This document shows, piece by piece, positions 35,323 to 47,055 of a stretch of DNA of 64,000 nucleotides. Each line of letters opens with the position of its first letter. Within the stretch, counting starts at the first letter, position 1. The stretch covers positions 21,710,001 through 21,774,000 of the forward strand of contig JALGPY010000007.1 in NCBI GenBank assembly GCA_023055425.1. Reading direction: 5' to 3'. The position numbers and the translations under genes are program-made. This stretch comes from Linanthus parryae (taxonomy: Eukaryota > Streptophyta > Magnoliopsida > Ericales > Polemoniaceae). The notes beneath the pieces were generated by a model, which was given only the letters and a program-made list of their open reading frames with translations, was not told where the DNA came from and did no database searches.

Positions 35323-35622
35323 GGACACGTTTGGTGTCGGGATTGAAGACGGGGCGTACATGGGACCCTACAGTATTATAGGGTGTATTAGTATTACGGG
35401 AGTATTAATTATATAGGGAGGATTATGTAACATGTTTGTTTGCACCAGTATAAATAGGAGTATTAAGCCTTTAGTATTGAATCCCACCTACATGTTGAGA
35501 TTAGATTTTAGGCATAGAGGGGGTAAAGATAATAAAGTATCCCTGCACCAAACACCGGTTATTACCCCCTACTGGTATTATTATTACTGTACCCCTTCTT
35601 TATCCCTGCATCAAACATGCCC
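35323..35622. mobile_element. Tourist-like MITE (PIF/Harbinger), TTA duplication
   Basis: Left end GGACACGTTTGGTGTCGGG; right end CCCTGCATCAAACATGCCC. TTA lies on both sides (35320-35322 and 35623-35625). The 300-bp interior is non-coding. The paralogous site at about 22204-22210 reads ccctta without the element, so the boundaries are supported by an empty site. Confidence 0.75.
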
Positions 35623-35684
35623 TTAATGAACGTTGTCTTATTCATTGGTAGCTACATTTCTTATATATCAGTCCTCGAACCATG

Positions 35685-36015
35685 TGATACGGGTAACCTG
35701 TATTATTATTGCTATGACTATTGATTATTTAGGAGTAGTTGTTAATTATTTTATTTAGTTAGTAGTTTATTATTATTTTTATTTATTTAAATGTTGTGTC
35801 ATGGACTGAGTTTTCTTTAAATGGTTCTTTCCGGGCCTGTCTAATCGCATAGTTTTTGGTTAGGTCAGTCTTTTTTGTACAAGTCTTTGTAATTTCACAA
35901 TTTTAATCATCAATCAATAAGTAAAAGTTGAAATGTGTTTTATGTTCATTTTCGTGTTCGTGTCGTGTGGAGATCCGAGGATCTCGAATCCCCCCAACCC
36001 GATACTTCGGTATCA
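35685..36015 (+). mobile_element. 331-bp solo LTR (tgatacggg family)
   Basis: Begins TGATACGGGTAACC and ends ACTTCGGTATCA with CCATG on both sides (35680-35684 and 36016-36020). The inverted unit reads uninterrupted at the corresponding place (aaccatgtataagggcgactc, complement near 50943-50967), giving an empty site. It is related to the LTR at 6601-9082. Confidence 0.8.
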
Positions 36016-37943
36016 CCATGTATGAGGCGACTCATAGTCGTTCCAATTAAGAATGTAGCTGGATTCTTCTCTCTAAGTCTAACCATCCGATATTTATTTT
36101 AGTGTCCACAATTGAGGTCAATGCAATTGGACTAAACTGACATTAACCTCCTTGTAGCAATGTTGAAATTCTTGTTACAAATGTTGGCTGTTTTTTCATA
36201 TTGTAGTAGTATCTAATTTGATACATATGAATTATTGTTTATTGATCAAATGTGTTTTCTGACATATTTCTTGTGGAACATTTACTACTACAGAGTGCAT
36301 CGTTATACATTGACTTGGACAAGTCTTGCTTGAGAGAAAGTGATGATTGAATAAGGGAAATGTTCATCTTTGAAAGGTACTCAAGATTAGATTTAGAAAG
36401 TGTTCATTCAAAACAAACATGAATGAATTGTAGAAAACCTATTTTCCACAGCAAGCTCCGTCCTCCATATAAAGCAAAACATATCAGGTTATCAACAAAT
36501 AAACTTCTCCTAAGTCGCCAAATTTTAAGTCTAACTGTTAGAGTTGATACAAACAGCTCAACTAGCTTCAAAAATTAAATTTTGTGTCTTTAATTTATAA
36601 TACAAGTCACTTTTAATAGTCTCGCAAAAAACATAAATTTCTAACTTTTCACTCTACATTTCTTGTAATTTAGTTGTGATTAGCGATTACTAGTATTGCA
36701 GGAGTAAATGAGTTTTATACAAATGAGAGAAGACAATAGACATGAAGGGAAAGCAGATGTAAACCATACAGATCCAAATGCACAATCAAAACGGGAGATT
36801 CTAGCGTTTAACTCTTTCCTGAAGAATTGCAGCTGATGAAGATCGTTGTTGTTACTTGTACTCACCTTTCTCGCGCTCCCAGCAGACTAGTGCGAATATC
36901 TAGGATGAACAATATGATTCACACCACATTCCACCATTTGGATGAATGTGAGAGAAAGATTAGAGTTCCTAGAATTGTGAATAAAGTGATTTATTCCTCT
37001 GTTTTGGTTTAATGGGAAATTATCTCTATTTTATAAACAAACTTCTAGCTACTGCAGACTACCCCTTGGAGTTTGTGTCTAATTACTAAGCACCCCACTG
37101 GACGCTCTACACGTAATTCTCTAACAAAACCTAATAAATGGTGTTTAACGAGAATATTATAACAATAGTGTCAAAAACAAAAACGAATGAACAAGAAATT
37201 AAGAATGAGTACACGAATTTGACGTGGTTCACTAACAGCTTCACTTACGATCTTTTGTGAAAGATTTCAATTTCCAAATGCTATTTACCAATGACCGATG
37301 TAAGCATCCGTTTACTTGACGACGTCGCGTCACAGATGTTAACATGGTAACTTAAAATCGATAATCATTGTAGCAACGCAATGACAATTCTACATGAAGC
37401 TGCATATATTTATAATGGTCCCTCCAAACCTTCTGATTGCTCTTTTTCTCTTCATCACATCTGACGACATATCATTATTTGTTCTTGTTCGAAGAATCAT
37501 ACAAAAGCCGCCAACAGTACTAAACAAAGGTAAATTTACGAAAGGAGTACCTCAACATTGATGAAAGTAACAAGTACTTGCAACAACTAACTGACAGAAA
37601 CACGCATGGGAGATGGAGTCACCGGACAACGCTACGTGCGATAACGTGTCACGAAGCCATTGCACCTCAGCCGGGACCGGTTACATGCCGTCACTCTTTC
37701 CGACATCCACCTCCACAAGACAACCTTACTTTATCTTTGTCCAACAACTATGGTAGCTGTATAAGGTGATAGACTGATAGATGGTTACTCCCCTCCAAAC
37801 ATTCTAGAGATTCAAGGTAACAATGAAGTCTTATGCTACATAGCTCCCAACAATCTGGGGGTAGAAACACTACTAATTACTAAACCTAAGAGTTATTCAG
37901 TGATTCAAGATCAAGCTGACGTTGTTATTACCGATCAGGAGTA
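36016..37943. repeat. Blocks A to C of the next unit and head-to-head junction with the inverted unit
   Basis: 36290-37150 repeats blocks A, B and C in forward orientation. From about 37440 the F landmarks appear inverted (ttgttcgaagaatcat, ccaacagtactaaacaaagg, gataacgtgtcacgaagcc). The turning point of the inversion therefore lies between about 37150 and 37440. No gene was recognised. Confidence 0.55.
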
Positions 37944-38684
37944 TTAGAATTTGCTTTGATTTGTGTGAGCTGAAGACTGTAATAATATCTTGCTTAGTCT
38001 CTCCCTTGTCTCCTCAATTTCAAGACTTTTCTCTTCCCTGCTTTTTGCATAGGCTTCAAAGAACTCCTTGTTCTCTTTCTCTAGCTCCTTCCACACTATT
38101 TATATCAAGGTTTTGCAAAAAACAAACAAAAATCCATGTCACACACTAAACAACTTGAAGATTCCTTAGCAACTTCGATCTTTGAGGGACATGGTTTTAG
38201 GAATAGTGTCATGTCATGAGTACTACCAGCATATAAAATAAACATTTGAAAAATAGCATCATGTTTTTTATACCAGTTGAAAATTTCAAATATTTGTTTA
38301 AAAGTTCAGGGAAAAACTATTTGGAAAACGAAAATAGTAGAAAATTCTGAAACGATTTGGTATAAGTGGAAAATTGGAATAATGTAAATTTCCAGATAAC
38401 ATAATTTTTTAATTTAAATATTAAAACATATTTTAATTTCAAGCAAAACAAATATATTTTTATTTTTTTTCGCCATATTGGGATCTCATTTCTTATTAAA
38501 ATCTCCTTCAAACAAACATGCAGTAGGAGATAATTAAAGAGACAGAAGTTGGTGATGACTTAGAAAATGGATCATCAATGACTAATTACCAGTGGAAGTA
38601 ATGACAGGTTTGACGTTTGCATGCTTAGAAAGAGCCTCCATGCACTCCTCTTTTTTTTTGGTAAAACAAGGAATGTACAAAACA

Positions 38685-40313
38685 CTAACAAACCATCCTC
38701 ACTGTTCCCAGACCTTCACAATCAAATTGTAAAAGATCTTGGCAACCAGTAGGAGGAGAAAACAAAAACTTTTTATCAAAATGGTCCTGGCTACAACTAG
38801 AAGCTACAAAGTCAGCCACATCATTGCCTTCCCTCCAAATATGATGCAAAGAGCTTCCAGTTAAACCCAGCAACTCTCTGATTTTGCAAATTATACCCCA
38901 AAAAGGGTGTTGATCAGAAGCCTTCTGCACCAAATCCACTGCAGCTAAAGAATCACATTCCACCTGGCAATTAGTATCCATAAACTCATTTGCAGACAGT
39001 AAGCCTTCCAGCACAGCCCATAATTCACCCTGGAGAACAGAGCCCACACAAATTCTTCTGTGAACACCCCAGATCCAGAGCCCTAAATGATCCCTACAAA
39101 CTGCACTAACACACACAACTTCACCACCTGCTCTGAAAGAGCAATCAACATTTATCTTCAACATATTAGCAGAGGGGGCCTGCCATCTAACCAAAATAGG
39201 ACAAGGGATGATAGCAGCAGGAGCAATAGCCAGCTCCTTGCTAATATTTTGACAATAGGAGTAAATAAACCCCACCATATCAACAGGGGGGTTAAAGAGA
39301 GTATGATGAGTTTTCTGGTTATGCCATAACCAAGCAAAACTCACAGTAGAGATAAAGAGCAGAGGCCACTCCAAATTATCAGAAACACCCCATTTTTCTT
39401 TGAGATTCCTATCTACCCAGTCAGTCACTGAGAGACCAAGAAACTCACTCAAATGAGAAGGGTGCACAAGTTTCTGCCAGACCTCCAAGATCCAGCCACA
39501 GTCTCTGATGGCATGGAGTGTAGATTCACTATAGGAAGAACATAACAGACAGTGGTCAGAAATAATAATACCTCTTTTCCTCTTAAGCACTTGAGTAGTG
39601 AGCTTGTCATGTCTTATTAACCAAAGTAAGTGTTTCAATCTCTGAAAACCCTTGCTCCTCCAAATTCTTTTCCAGCCAGGGTCTGAGCAGCATTGACCAG
39701 AAACTTCAGTCAAACACTTATAAGCAGATTTAACAGTAAATAACCCAGAATCAGTACCCAACCAAGACACCTGATCTTGAACTTCAGCTTCTATATTAAG
39801 AGAAAAAGTGCTTATAAGATCTAAAATAGCTGAAGGCAGCAATATAGAGAGCTTATCCATCTGCCAACCATTCTCAGAATCCCAGTAATCTTGAACAGTC
39901 ATCAAGAGATCATCCTCAGAAATATGAAAAATAGCTAAGTCTACTAATATGAATTGACCTAACCACTTGTCAATCCAAAAAAGAGTAGACCTACCATTTT
40001 TGACTTGTTTACCAACACAGCTATTAATAGCTTTGACACTCTTCACTATATGCTTCCATACTCTAGAATGAGAAGATTTAACAGCATTTGTGGCTAGAGG
40101 AGAACCATACCTTGCAGTAAGAGCTTTAACCCATATAGAATCACCTCCACAAACCAACCTCCACCCAGCTTTAGCCACCAGAGCATGATTAAACTTATTC
40201 AAATTTCTGAACCCCAAACCACCCCTTTCTTTAGGAATAGTAACAGCCTCCCAACTCACAAGAGGGAGCCTGTTATGAGAATCAGTCCCCCCCCCCATAA
40301 GAACTTTCTGCAA
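38685..40313 (-). pseudogene. LINE ORF2, zinc-finger and RNase H part
   Basis: Continuation of ORF2 after the C-run frameshift. It starts GTDSHNRLPLVSWEAV and includes the zf-RVT region (LKHLLWLIRHDKL, CLLCSSYSESTLHAIRDC) and a C-terminal RNase H of the plant L1 type (INVDCSFRAGG, LQGELWAVLEGL, VECDSLAAVDL, HIWREGNDVADFVA), with the acidic residues present. The stop is at 38685-38687, about 26 bp before the A tail. Confidence 0.85.
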
Positions 40314-42781
40314 ATAGAGTCAATGTCCTGAAGAGTAGACTTAGGCAAAAGACCAGTCTGCATCACATAAGTAGGCAAAGACTGAAGTACTGAATTAATC
40401 AATGTAGCTCTCCCTGCTAAAGAGAGATTAGGAGGAATCCAGCCAGCTAACTTCTTTTTAACTTTATCCACCAAAAATTGGAATCTACCTCTATTCCATT
40501 TATCATGCTTAAGAGGGACCCCTAAATGAGTTCCCAGATCAGCAGAAAGCATAATCCCCATTTGATCACTCAAGCTTCTAGCTAGAGTTCTACTCACATT
40601 GTCAGCCACAAAGAGCTTTGATTTATCAAAACTAATCTCTTGGCCAGTCTCTAAACAGAATTCAGCAAGTACATTCTTCATAATATCAATTTGCTTAGAT
40701 GTAGCTTCTCCAAATAAAAGAAGGTCATCAGCAAAGAAGAGATGAGTAACCATCACCCCATCCCTTCCTAACTTAACACCTTTCCACAAACCTTGAGAAG
40801 CTGCAACATGAATTTTCTGAGCCAAACACTCCATAATTAAGAGAAAAAGGTAGGGTGAAATGGGATCACCCTGCCTAAGACCCCTCTGAGGAGAAAAAGA
40901 CTCCTGCTTCTCCCCATTCCAGATAACTCTATAAGAGGTGGTAGTAACAGAATCCATAATTAGAGAACACCAGTTGCTAGGAAGACCAATTGAACTCAAA
41001 ATAGCTTTCAAAGTAGACCACTTCACCTTGTCATAGGCTTTAGCTAAGTCAATCTTGATAGCTAGAGTACCTTTTTTACCCTTCTTGTGTTGCATACAGT
41101 GAATAACTTCCTGAGCCAACATGATATTTTCTGAAGCAGCTCTTCCTTTCAAAAAACTAAATTGAAAAGGATGAATCAAATGTTGAAGAAAAGGCCTCAA
41201 TCTGTGAGTTAGCAGCTTGGTAATTATCTTCAGGGCTACATTGCAGAGACTAATAGGTCTCAACTGAGAGAAAGAAGTAGGGCTATCCACTTTAGGAATT
41301 AGAGCCAATAAGGTATCATTTATGCCAATTGGAAGCTTACCAGAACTTATAGCTTTCCTTACCATATCATAAACTGCAGAGTGAATAAGATTCCAGTGAT
41401 GCTGATAAAAAACAGGAGGCAGACCATCAGCCCCTGGGCTCTTATAAGCCCCCATATCAAAAACCACTCTCTTAATTTCTTCAGGAGTCACTGGAGAGAG
41501 GAGACAAGCAATATGACTCTCAGAAAGACAGCCACCCTTCCACTGAAACTGCCCACTCAAAACAGGATTTAACTCAGTAAACAGCTGCTTAAAATGTGAA
41601 GTAACCTCTTCTTTAAGTTGAGAAATATCATCACACCACTCTCCAGAGGCCAACTTAATAAGAGAAATCTTATTCCTCCTTCTCCTAATAACAGTAGTAA
41701 GATGGAAATATCTAGTGTTCTTGTCACCAAGAAGCAGTTTATTCAGCCTGGCCTTTTGAAACCAGAACATCTCTTCTTGAAGAAGAACAGAATTCAACTG
41801 CTCCTGCAAAGAGATCTCCAATTGAGCTAAGAAAGAATTCTCCTTCACAGCAATAGCTTTCTGAATACCCAATAATCTTGCTCTTAACCTTCTCTTCTTT
41901 TCAAAGATATTGCCAAACACTTCCACATTCCATTGCTTTGCCTCTTCAGTGAATTGAGCAACCATATCAGCAAAGTGATTATTAGCAGTCCAATGTTTCT
42001 CAACTAAACATTTAAAAGAAGGGTCCAAAAACCAAGCAGCCTCCATCCTAAAAGGCTTAAGATGAGGAGCTGGTATAGGAATACCCAACAAATCAACAAG
42101 CACTGGATGATGGTCTGAGTTAACTCTAACTACATGCTTTACCAGAGCCTCAGTGAAGCTCAATCTCCATTTAGTGTTACAAAAACCCCTATCTAATCTC
42201 TGTCTTATGATTCTCCCTTCTTGAGAATTTGACCAAGTAAAAGCTGGCCCAGAGAAGCCTAAGTCCTGCAGACAACAGGAGTTTAAGCAATCCCACAGAG
42301 CAGCACTCTTATTCTGACAAACCAATCTCCCACCCCTTTTCTCAGCATTTGTGAGTACTTGGTTGAAATCACCAAGCAACATCCAGGGAAGACTGTGAGC
42401 ATTATGAATCCCCTTGAGATGAGACCATAGCTCCTCCCTCTTAATTGCCAAAGGACTGGCATAAACAGCTGTAAATAGCCATAAGATACCATCCTGCATT
42501 TGCACAATACCAGTGATACATTGACTAGTATCTGACAAAACAGTTAAATCAACTTCTCTACTGTCCCAGAAAAGCCAAATACCCCCAGAGAAACCTCTGG
42601 CCTCCACAAAATGACTCCTATCAAATCGAGTTCTTCGCGTAATATTAGCAGAAAAGGAACTATTAACCCTAGGTTCCATAACCACTAAGATAGAATTCTT
42701 ATAGTAAACGCAGAGATCAACAAGAGATCTAATCGTAGCCTTATTACCTATACCCCTGCAATTCCAAGCAAGAATCTTCAT
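40256..42781 (-). pseudogene. LINE ORF2, endonuclease and reverse transcriptase part
   Basis: Starts at ATG 42781-42779, sharing one base with the ORF1 stop (TGATG), and is open for about 840 codons. The N-terminal endonuclease shows MKILAWNCRG, VMEPRV, LLGDFNQVL and SDHHPVLV. Reverse transcriptase shows GADGLPPVFYQ, LRPISLCN, KIDLAKAYD, GLRQGDPISPYLF and HLFFADDLLLF (FADD near residue 681). The frame is lost in a run of about 10 C near 40288-40297 and resumes in the next frame. Confidence 0.9.
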
Positions 42782-44319
42782 CAAATACCTGAAGAGGAAG
42801 GTCGATCAGTCGGCGTAGTTTGCTTATTTGGGATCAAACCCTGCCTCGTCAAAAGGGACTTCGGACCTTGACGATTCTTCGGCAAATTCTGCTCCGAATC
42901 CTTCCTTCCGAATCGAAATACCATGTTTGAGTCGTTGCCTTCCTTCCCGAATGATCTATTTCCATCAATTGAACCTAATGGAGTTCTGAAGTTAGGGTTT
43001 ACAGAAGTTCCCCCTTTCTGTTGATTATTCTTCTTAGTCGGAGCACCACCCGGTCCGCCTCTACCCGACCCGCCACGTGCCGAGTTTAGATTCGCAGAAA
43101 CACCCTGCCTCCTAGCCACGTCATTTACTTGCGAGTTATGAGCTGGCTTTGATCCAGTAGAACCCGGAGTACCCATCACAAACCCTTCGCCAACCAAATT
43201 AAGTGACGAGAAAGGGTTTTGATCCTGTGCATCAACCACAGCCTCCTTCCCCTTCTGCTGGCCACGTGGACGGTTCTGATTCTTCTTTGGTTTACGCGCA
43301 GCAATCATCCAAGGGCCAAAACCGACCTCCTTCTCCGGCTCCGGTTCCGCCATCTGAATTGGCACCTCCGTTGGGGTAGCTGCTCCCGCCGGTAGATCCG
43401 CCTCCATCCCGTTGTCCGATGGCTGCTCCGGCACCGCCGTTGGCTTCTGAGGACAGTCCTCCTTCCGATGGCCGTACACACCACACTCGAAGCAGATTAA
43501 ACCTAAACCTTCATACTCAACTGGTATCATCTTCTCATTAACCCAGATCGACGGTACCAAGCTTCGCCGGAGATCCACCTCCACACAAATCCGCGCATAC
43601 TTACCTCTAGACGCTGCAATGGTATTCCAATCAACCTTAATTGAAGTGCCAAAATTCGCCCCCACATCCATCAGAGTCCCTTCCTCAAAATACTCCACCG
43701 GAAGTCCCTTCAATCGGATCCAGATCGGCGTCGATCGCACCCCCGGCGCAAATGGATCAAAGTGGGGAGTCCACCGCTGCACCGTGAGGTACTTGCCCTG
43801 TACCATCCAAGGGCCATTGAGAAGCACTTTCTCATAATCCTCTCGGCAGAAGAATCGCACACAGTAACAACCATTTGCTAGATCTGTAAGCTCAAAACCT
43901 AGCTGGAGCTTCCATTGTGCAGTGAGCCGGTCATGGAGGAGGCCATAGTGAGGTTCCTTACCTAAAACTCTGATTATCAGAGCTCGACTCCACGGATGGT
44001 GGAGCTTCTGCAGAGCTGAGCCCGTAATGGAGATGCAAATCCTGCCATCAGAACGGACCTCCGATCAAACGCCGGTTTTCTCCCCTGCCTCGCCGTCCAC
44101 CGGAATTGGATCCTCCGCCACATAGATCCCCGGAGCAGATCGTTGCAGAGTTTCTCGGAAAGAACGGTTGCCAGTAATCGACTCGTCGTCTTCAGGAGCG
44201 TCAGATCCAGCCACAAAACGCCTCTTGAAGTTGGATTGATTGAGAACAAAAGCCGCCGGAGATCCAACAGAATTCTCCGGCGAAAGAGATGGGAACGAGA
44301 AATTGTAACTGCCGCTCAT
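42781..44319 (-). pseudogene. LINE ORF1 (DUF4283 plus zinc knuckle), one in-frame stop
   Basis: One frame of 513 codons from ATG 44319 to TGA 42781-42783, interrupted by a single TGA at 44065-44067 (codon 85). After the stop the same frame continues with RICISITG, PWSRALIIRVLG and REDYEKVLLNGPWMV (DUF4283 fold). A CCHC knuckle follows (CFECGVYGHRKEDC), then a Gly/Pro/basic tail. ORF1 proteins bind the element RNA. An Arg CGA codon mutated at a methylated CpG is a natural source of the TGA, but the original codon is inferred. The stop overlaps the ORF2 start as TGATG. Confidence 0.85.
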
Positions 44320-44507
44320 AGAGAGAGAATTTTTTCACTTTGGCACGTCCTCCATGCACTCCTCTTTGCTCATGTTGAATATTATGCATTCTTCTATAAG
44401 GTGTTGTACCTGCAATTAACATCATCATCGTCATCATCATGTATCAACAATAGAATTCATCTTTCAAAATATTTGTATTCAATGATTCATCACCAAAAAC
44501 CAAAAGA

Positions 44508-44561
44508 AGAAGAAGAAGGAGGAGGAGGAGGAGGAGGAGGAGGAGGAGGAGGAGGAGGAGA
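44508..44561. repeat. (GAA)n/(GGA)n microsatellite
   Basis: About five GAA then thirteen GGA units on the plus strand, in intron 1 of gene copy 3. The same place in copies 1 and 2 has only short (TTC)n. Confidence 0.9.
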
Positions 44562-44614
44562 ATGCTGCAGAGTGGTGTTACCAAATGGATATAAGATGCA
44601 GATGATTCACCCAT

Positions 44615-46129
44615 GTTGTTGTTAATGTTATGATACCTCTGAATATTCTAGAACTAGAAAAGAATGAAGATTCAAGATATGGAAGGACAAGAAGACACTA
44701 GATTTATAAAGAGAGAGGGGGAGGGAGGGAGGGGCAAGAGGTTTGGAAATAATGAGTGTGTTGATGACTCAAACTCTCAACTCATTTGAGCTCATCCAAC
44801 CACACCCAATGACTCCTTTCCTAAGTGATATAGTACTAAGAAGCTTTTTATTATGACACTAATTGATTGATTTATTATCCATCACAATTTATTATAGTAT
44901 TAAAAACAATGGGGATGGTCAGGTAGTGTCAAGGGTTATGGTAGGGACAATATATCCCACATAGGAGGTAAGAGTTCATTGGATGGGAGGGAATTGGAAA
45001 AGATTTTGAGTTAAATCTCAATTACCTAACATCATTTCTAATTAATCACACAAGTCAGCCTATTGTTAGCACAATTTGTGTCTATATATCTTATTCTCTG
45101 CAACAAGGTTTGTCATAGGTAACTTGCCGGTTTGCTTAAGCTTGACATATGTGATATGGGTCAACATTATCATCATCAACCGTATAATTTATTTGAGAAA
45201 TGCTAGACTTCATTCTTTTCTCTTCACTCTTTAAGTTCATCATTTATGTGGGTGTATTTGATTGGTGATGTGATTATAGAAATATCTTTAAATAAATAAT
45301 TACAACAATCATATCTTGACATGTAGGACGGTGAAGAAAAAAGGGTGAAACATATCGGCCCTCAATTTATTTATGTACTTAATTAGTATTATTTAGTAGT
45401 TAGTTTATTTATTTAATTAATTTTATTAACTATTTAATTAACTAATCTAACCGGATTTTCTTATCGGTTCTTTCGCGAGTCTAGTTAGGATTAGTTTATT
45501 TTCTGTTTAACCAAGTGCAATTGCATTATTATCAACAGTCACGAAGAAGAATTTTAAATTGTGACATGTTTTTACTTTTCAAAAATTATGCCGTTTTGCT
45601 ATATATCTAAATTATCGAGTCAGAGTGACCCAATTCCGGTTAAAATGTCAAAGTAAGACAAATCAAAATAAACGGAACTGAAATTTTGATCTGAGATTAC
45701 AGTGTTCTCGCGAACACTCAAACAAAGTGGATGGTTTCTGCTATTAACTCAAACTCAAAGGACCCTCTTTGCAAGACTTTCCTCCAAAAGATTTACAAGC
45801 TGAGCTGTGTATCTTAGGACACACAACGTGGCATCTCCCACGTGGCACGTGGGCCAACAAAGTTTCTTCTTCGGATTATGAGCTCGAGTCACTCAATACA
45901 TAAATTTTTAGTGCTCCAATAGAGCACCACGTAATCCTCTATAATCACTTAAAGTAAAATATTTATACAAATTGTCTGCCATTAGTAGACATTTATTTAG
46001 TCTTGTAGAGCACCAAGTGGTGCTCAGATAGAGCACTAAAAAATGTCTCCACGAAAATTGGAGAAAAGAAAAAACCTTCGGGTGTAAAATGTGGGCCAGA
46101 TTACTGTAAAATGATTTTAGTTAATTCAT
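44615..46129. repeat. Promoter arm of inverted unit 3, with unit-specific inserts
   Basis: 44615-45120 is the complement of the 25300-25770 leader region and 45710-45890 of the G-box region. About 45360-45560 (ttagtagttagtttatttattt..., ggttctttcgcgagtctag) resembles the middle of the tgatacggg LTR at 35750-35880 and may be a degraded LTR piece. 45900-46080 has no recognised content. Confidence 0.45.
45825..45852 (-). promoter_or_regulatory. G-box cluster of the inverted unit
   Basis: Two CACGTG cores at 45839-45844 and 45846-45851 and an altered third site (caacgtgg at 45824-45831). Read on the minus strand it has the same order as in unit 1, about 1.2 kb before the ATG of gene copy 3. Confidence 0.45.
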
Positions 46130-46533
46130 GGGTGAAAAAGACACTTTCACCCTTTATTTTGATTGATGGATTCTTTCACCCCTTCTAATTTGAATAACGA
46201 CACTTTCACTCCTTCAGTGATTCAAATAACTAAAACACCTTAATGTGACGCCGTTAGTTTGGAGGTAGAGTTCGTCACTGAAAATAATTTGAAGACAAAC
46301 TTGCCCATATATCATGAAAAGGTCGATTATATCCTTGGATAACCTCCGTATTTTGCATAGTATAGGGCAACTTGTCCCAAAAGTATCCTACTTCAGAGTA
46401 ACGACGCCACAACAAGGGGGTGTAAGATTGCATATATTCGACACACCGAAGGGATGAAAGTGTCCTTTTCCACATTGAAAGTAGGTGAAACGTCCTCCAG
46501 TCAAACTATAGGGGGTGAAAGTGTCTTTTACCC
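46130..46533. mobile_element. MULE-type MITE with diverged 9-bp duplication
   Basis: Ends gggtgaaaaagacactttcac and gggggtgaaagtgtcttttaccc are complementary. The flanks are ttaattcat (46121-46129) and ttaactcgt (46534-46542), 7 of 9 identical. About 400 bp, no coding capacity, same terminal family as the elements at 5053 and 15960. Confidence 0.65.
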
Positions 46534-46588
46534 TTAACTCGTTCAAGGAAATCTAGGCTGCTACAGTTACATGTGAGACGGGCCAAAC

Positions 46589-47026
46589 TGTTGAAGAATT
46601 GAAGGTTTCTGCAGCTGCTGAAGTTCACAAAGTTACTGTTCATTTGGTAATTTGATTACCAAATGAACAGTAACCTCACTAATAGCAGGAACCGTTGGAT
46701 GGACGTTTAGATGTTTTATCTCCACCGTTGGATCACTTGTGAACGTTATGTTTAGTTCTAGTTCATTTAGTGGAACGACGACGTTTTGCTAAGTAGGTTT
46801 ATCACTGTTTAATTCTTAATTCGGTTGGTTAGCTGACTCACACCTCTTAGGTGACGTGGCATCACCTGATTGGTGTGTTTCGCACCAATGACTCATAGCC
46901 GTTTGTTAATTACACTTTCAGTCCCTGAACTTTGACCTATTACCTCGTCTGTGAGGATATAGGGTTGTAATCATCTTTCTTCATCATCAATTCAATTTCT
47001 AGCTTTCTCTTTTCTCAGTTTCTTAA
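46589..47026 (+). repeat. 5' LTR of the copia element
   Basis: About 438 bp, right limit set by the primer-binding site. Near its start lies a perfect 20-bp-arm palindrome (46632-46674). The phrase accgttggat occurs twice within about 50 bp. Confidence 0.7.
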
Positions 47027-47055
47027 TATGGTATCAGAGCTCTAGGTTCATCCTA

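Larger units (their letters stand above)
38654..44348 (-). mobile_element. Near full-length L1-type LINE with RNase H
   Basis: 5.7 kb between exact 19-bp duplications cctccatgcactcctcttt (38635-38653 and 44349-44367). The short A tail is seen as T at 38654-38659. The 5' end lies only about 29 bp before the ORF1 ATG. The order ORF1, then ORF2 (endonuclease, reverse transcriptase, zinc-finger RVT, RNase H) is that of plant L1 elements. Two lesions are evident: an in-frame TGA in ORF1 and a C-run frameshift in ORF2. The clean duplication and few lesions suggest relatively recent insertion. Confidence 0.9.
37944..44614 (-). pseudogene. Plant-specific PF09713-type gene split by a LINE in exon 2
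   Basis: Minus-strand exons: exon 1 44614-44582; exon 2 44409-44349 continuing after the LINE at 38634-38590; exon 3 38095-37944. Exon 2 totals 61+45 = 106 nt, the same as in copies 1 and 2, and exon 3 is 152 nt (one codon longer). All junctions are GT-AG and no stop or frameshift was seen in any host exon. Differences from copy 1 include VKPVITST and an EIEETRERLSK tail. The only evident lesion is the LINE at 38654-44348, so the gene was probably intact until that insertion. Intron 1 has gained a (GGA)n tract. The G-box cluster upstream is kept at about 45825-45852. Confidence 0.8.

Noticed and set aside
34821..35381. 186-codon open frame in the downstream arm of unit 2
   Set aside because: It runs into a Tourist MITE, and the paralogous blocks are not open; likely chance, though the middle looks protein-like.
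45360..45560. A third tgatacggg-type solo LTR
   Set aside because: Only the middle resembles the family; no TG/CA ends or duplication could be found.
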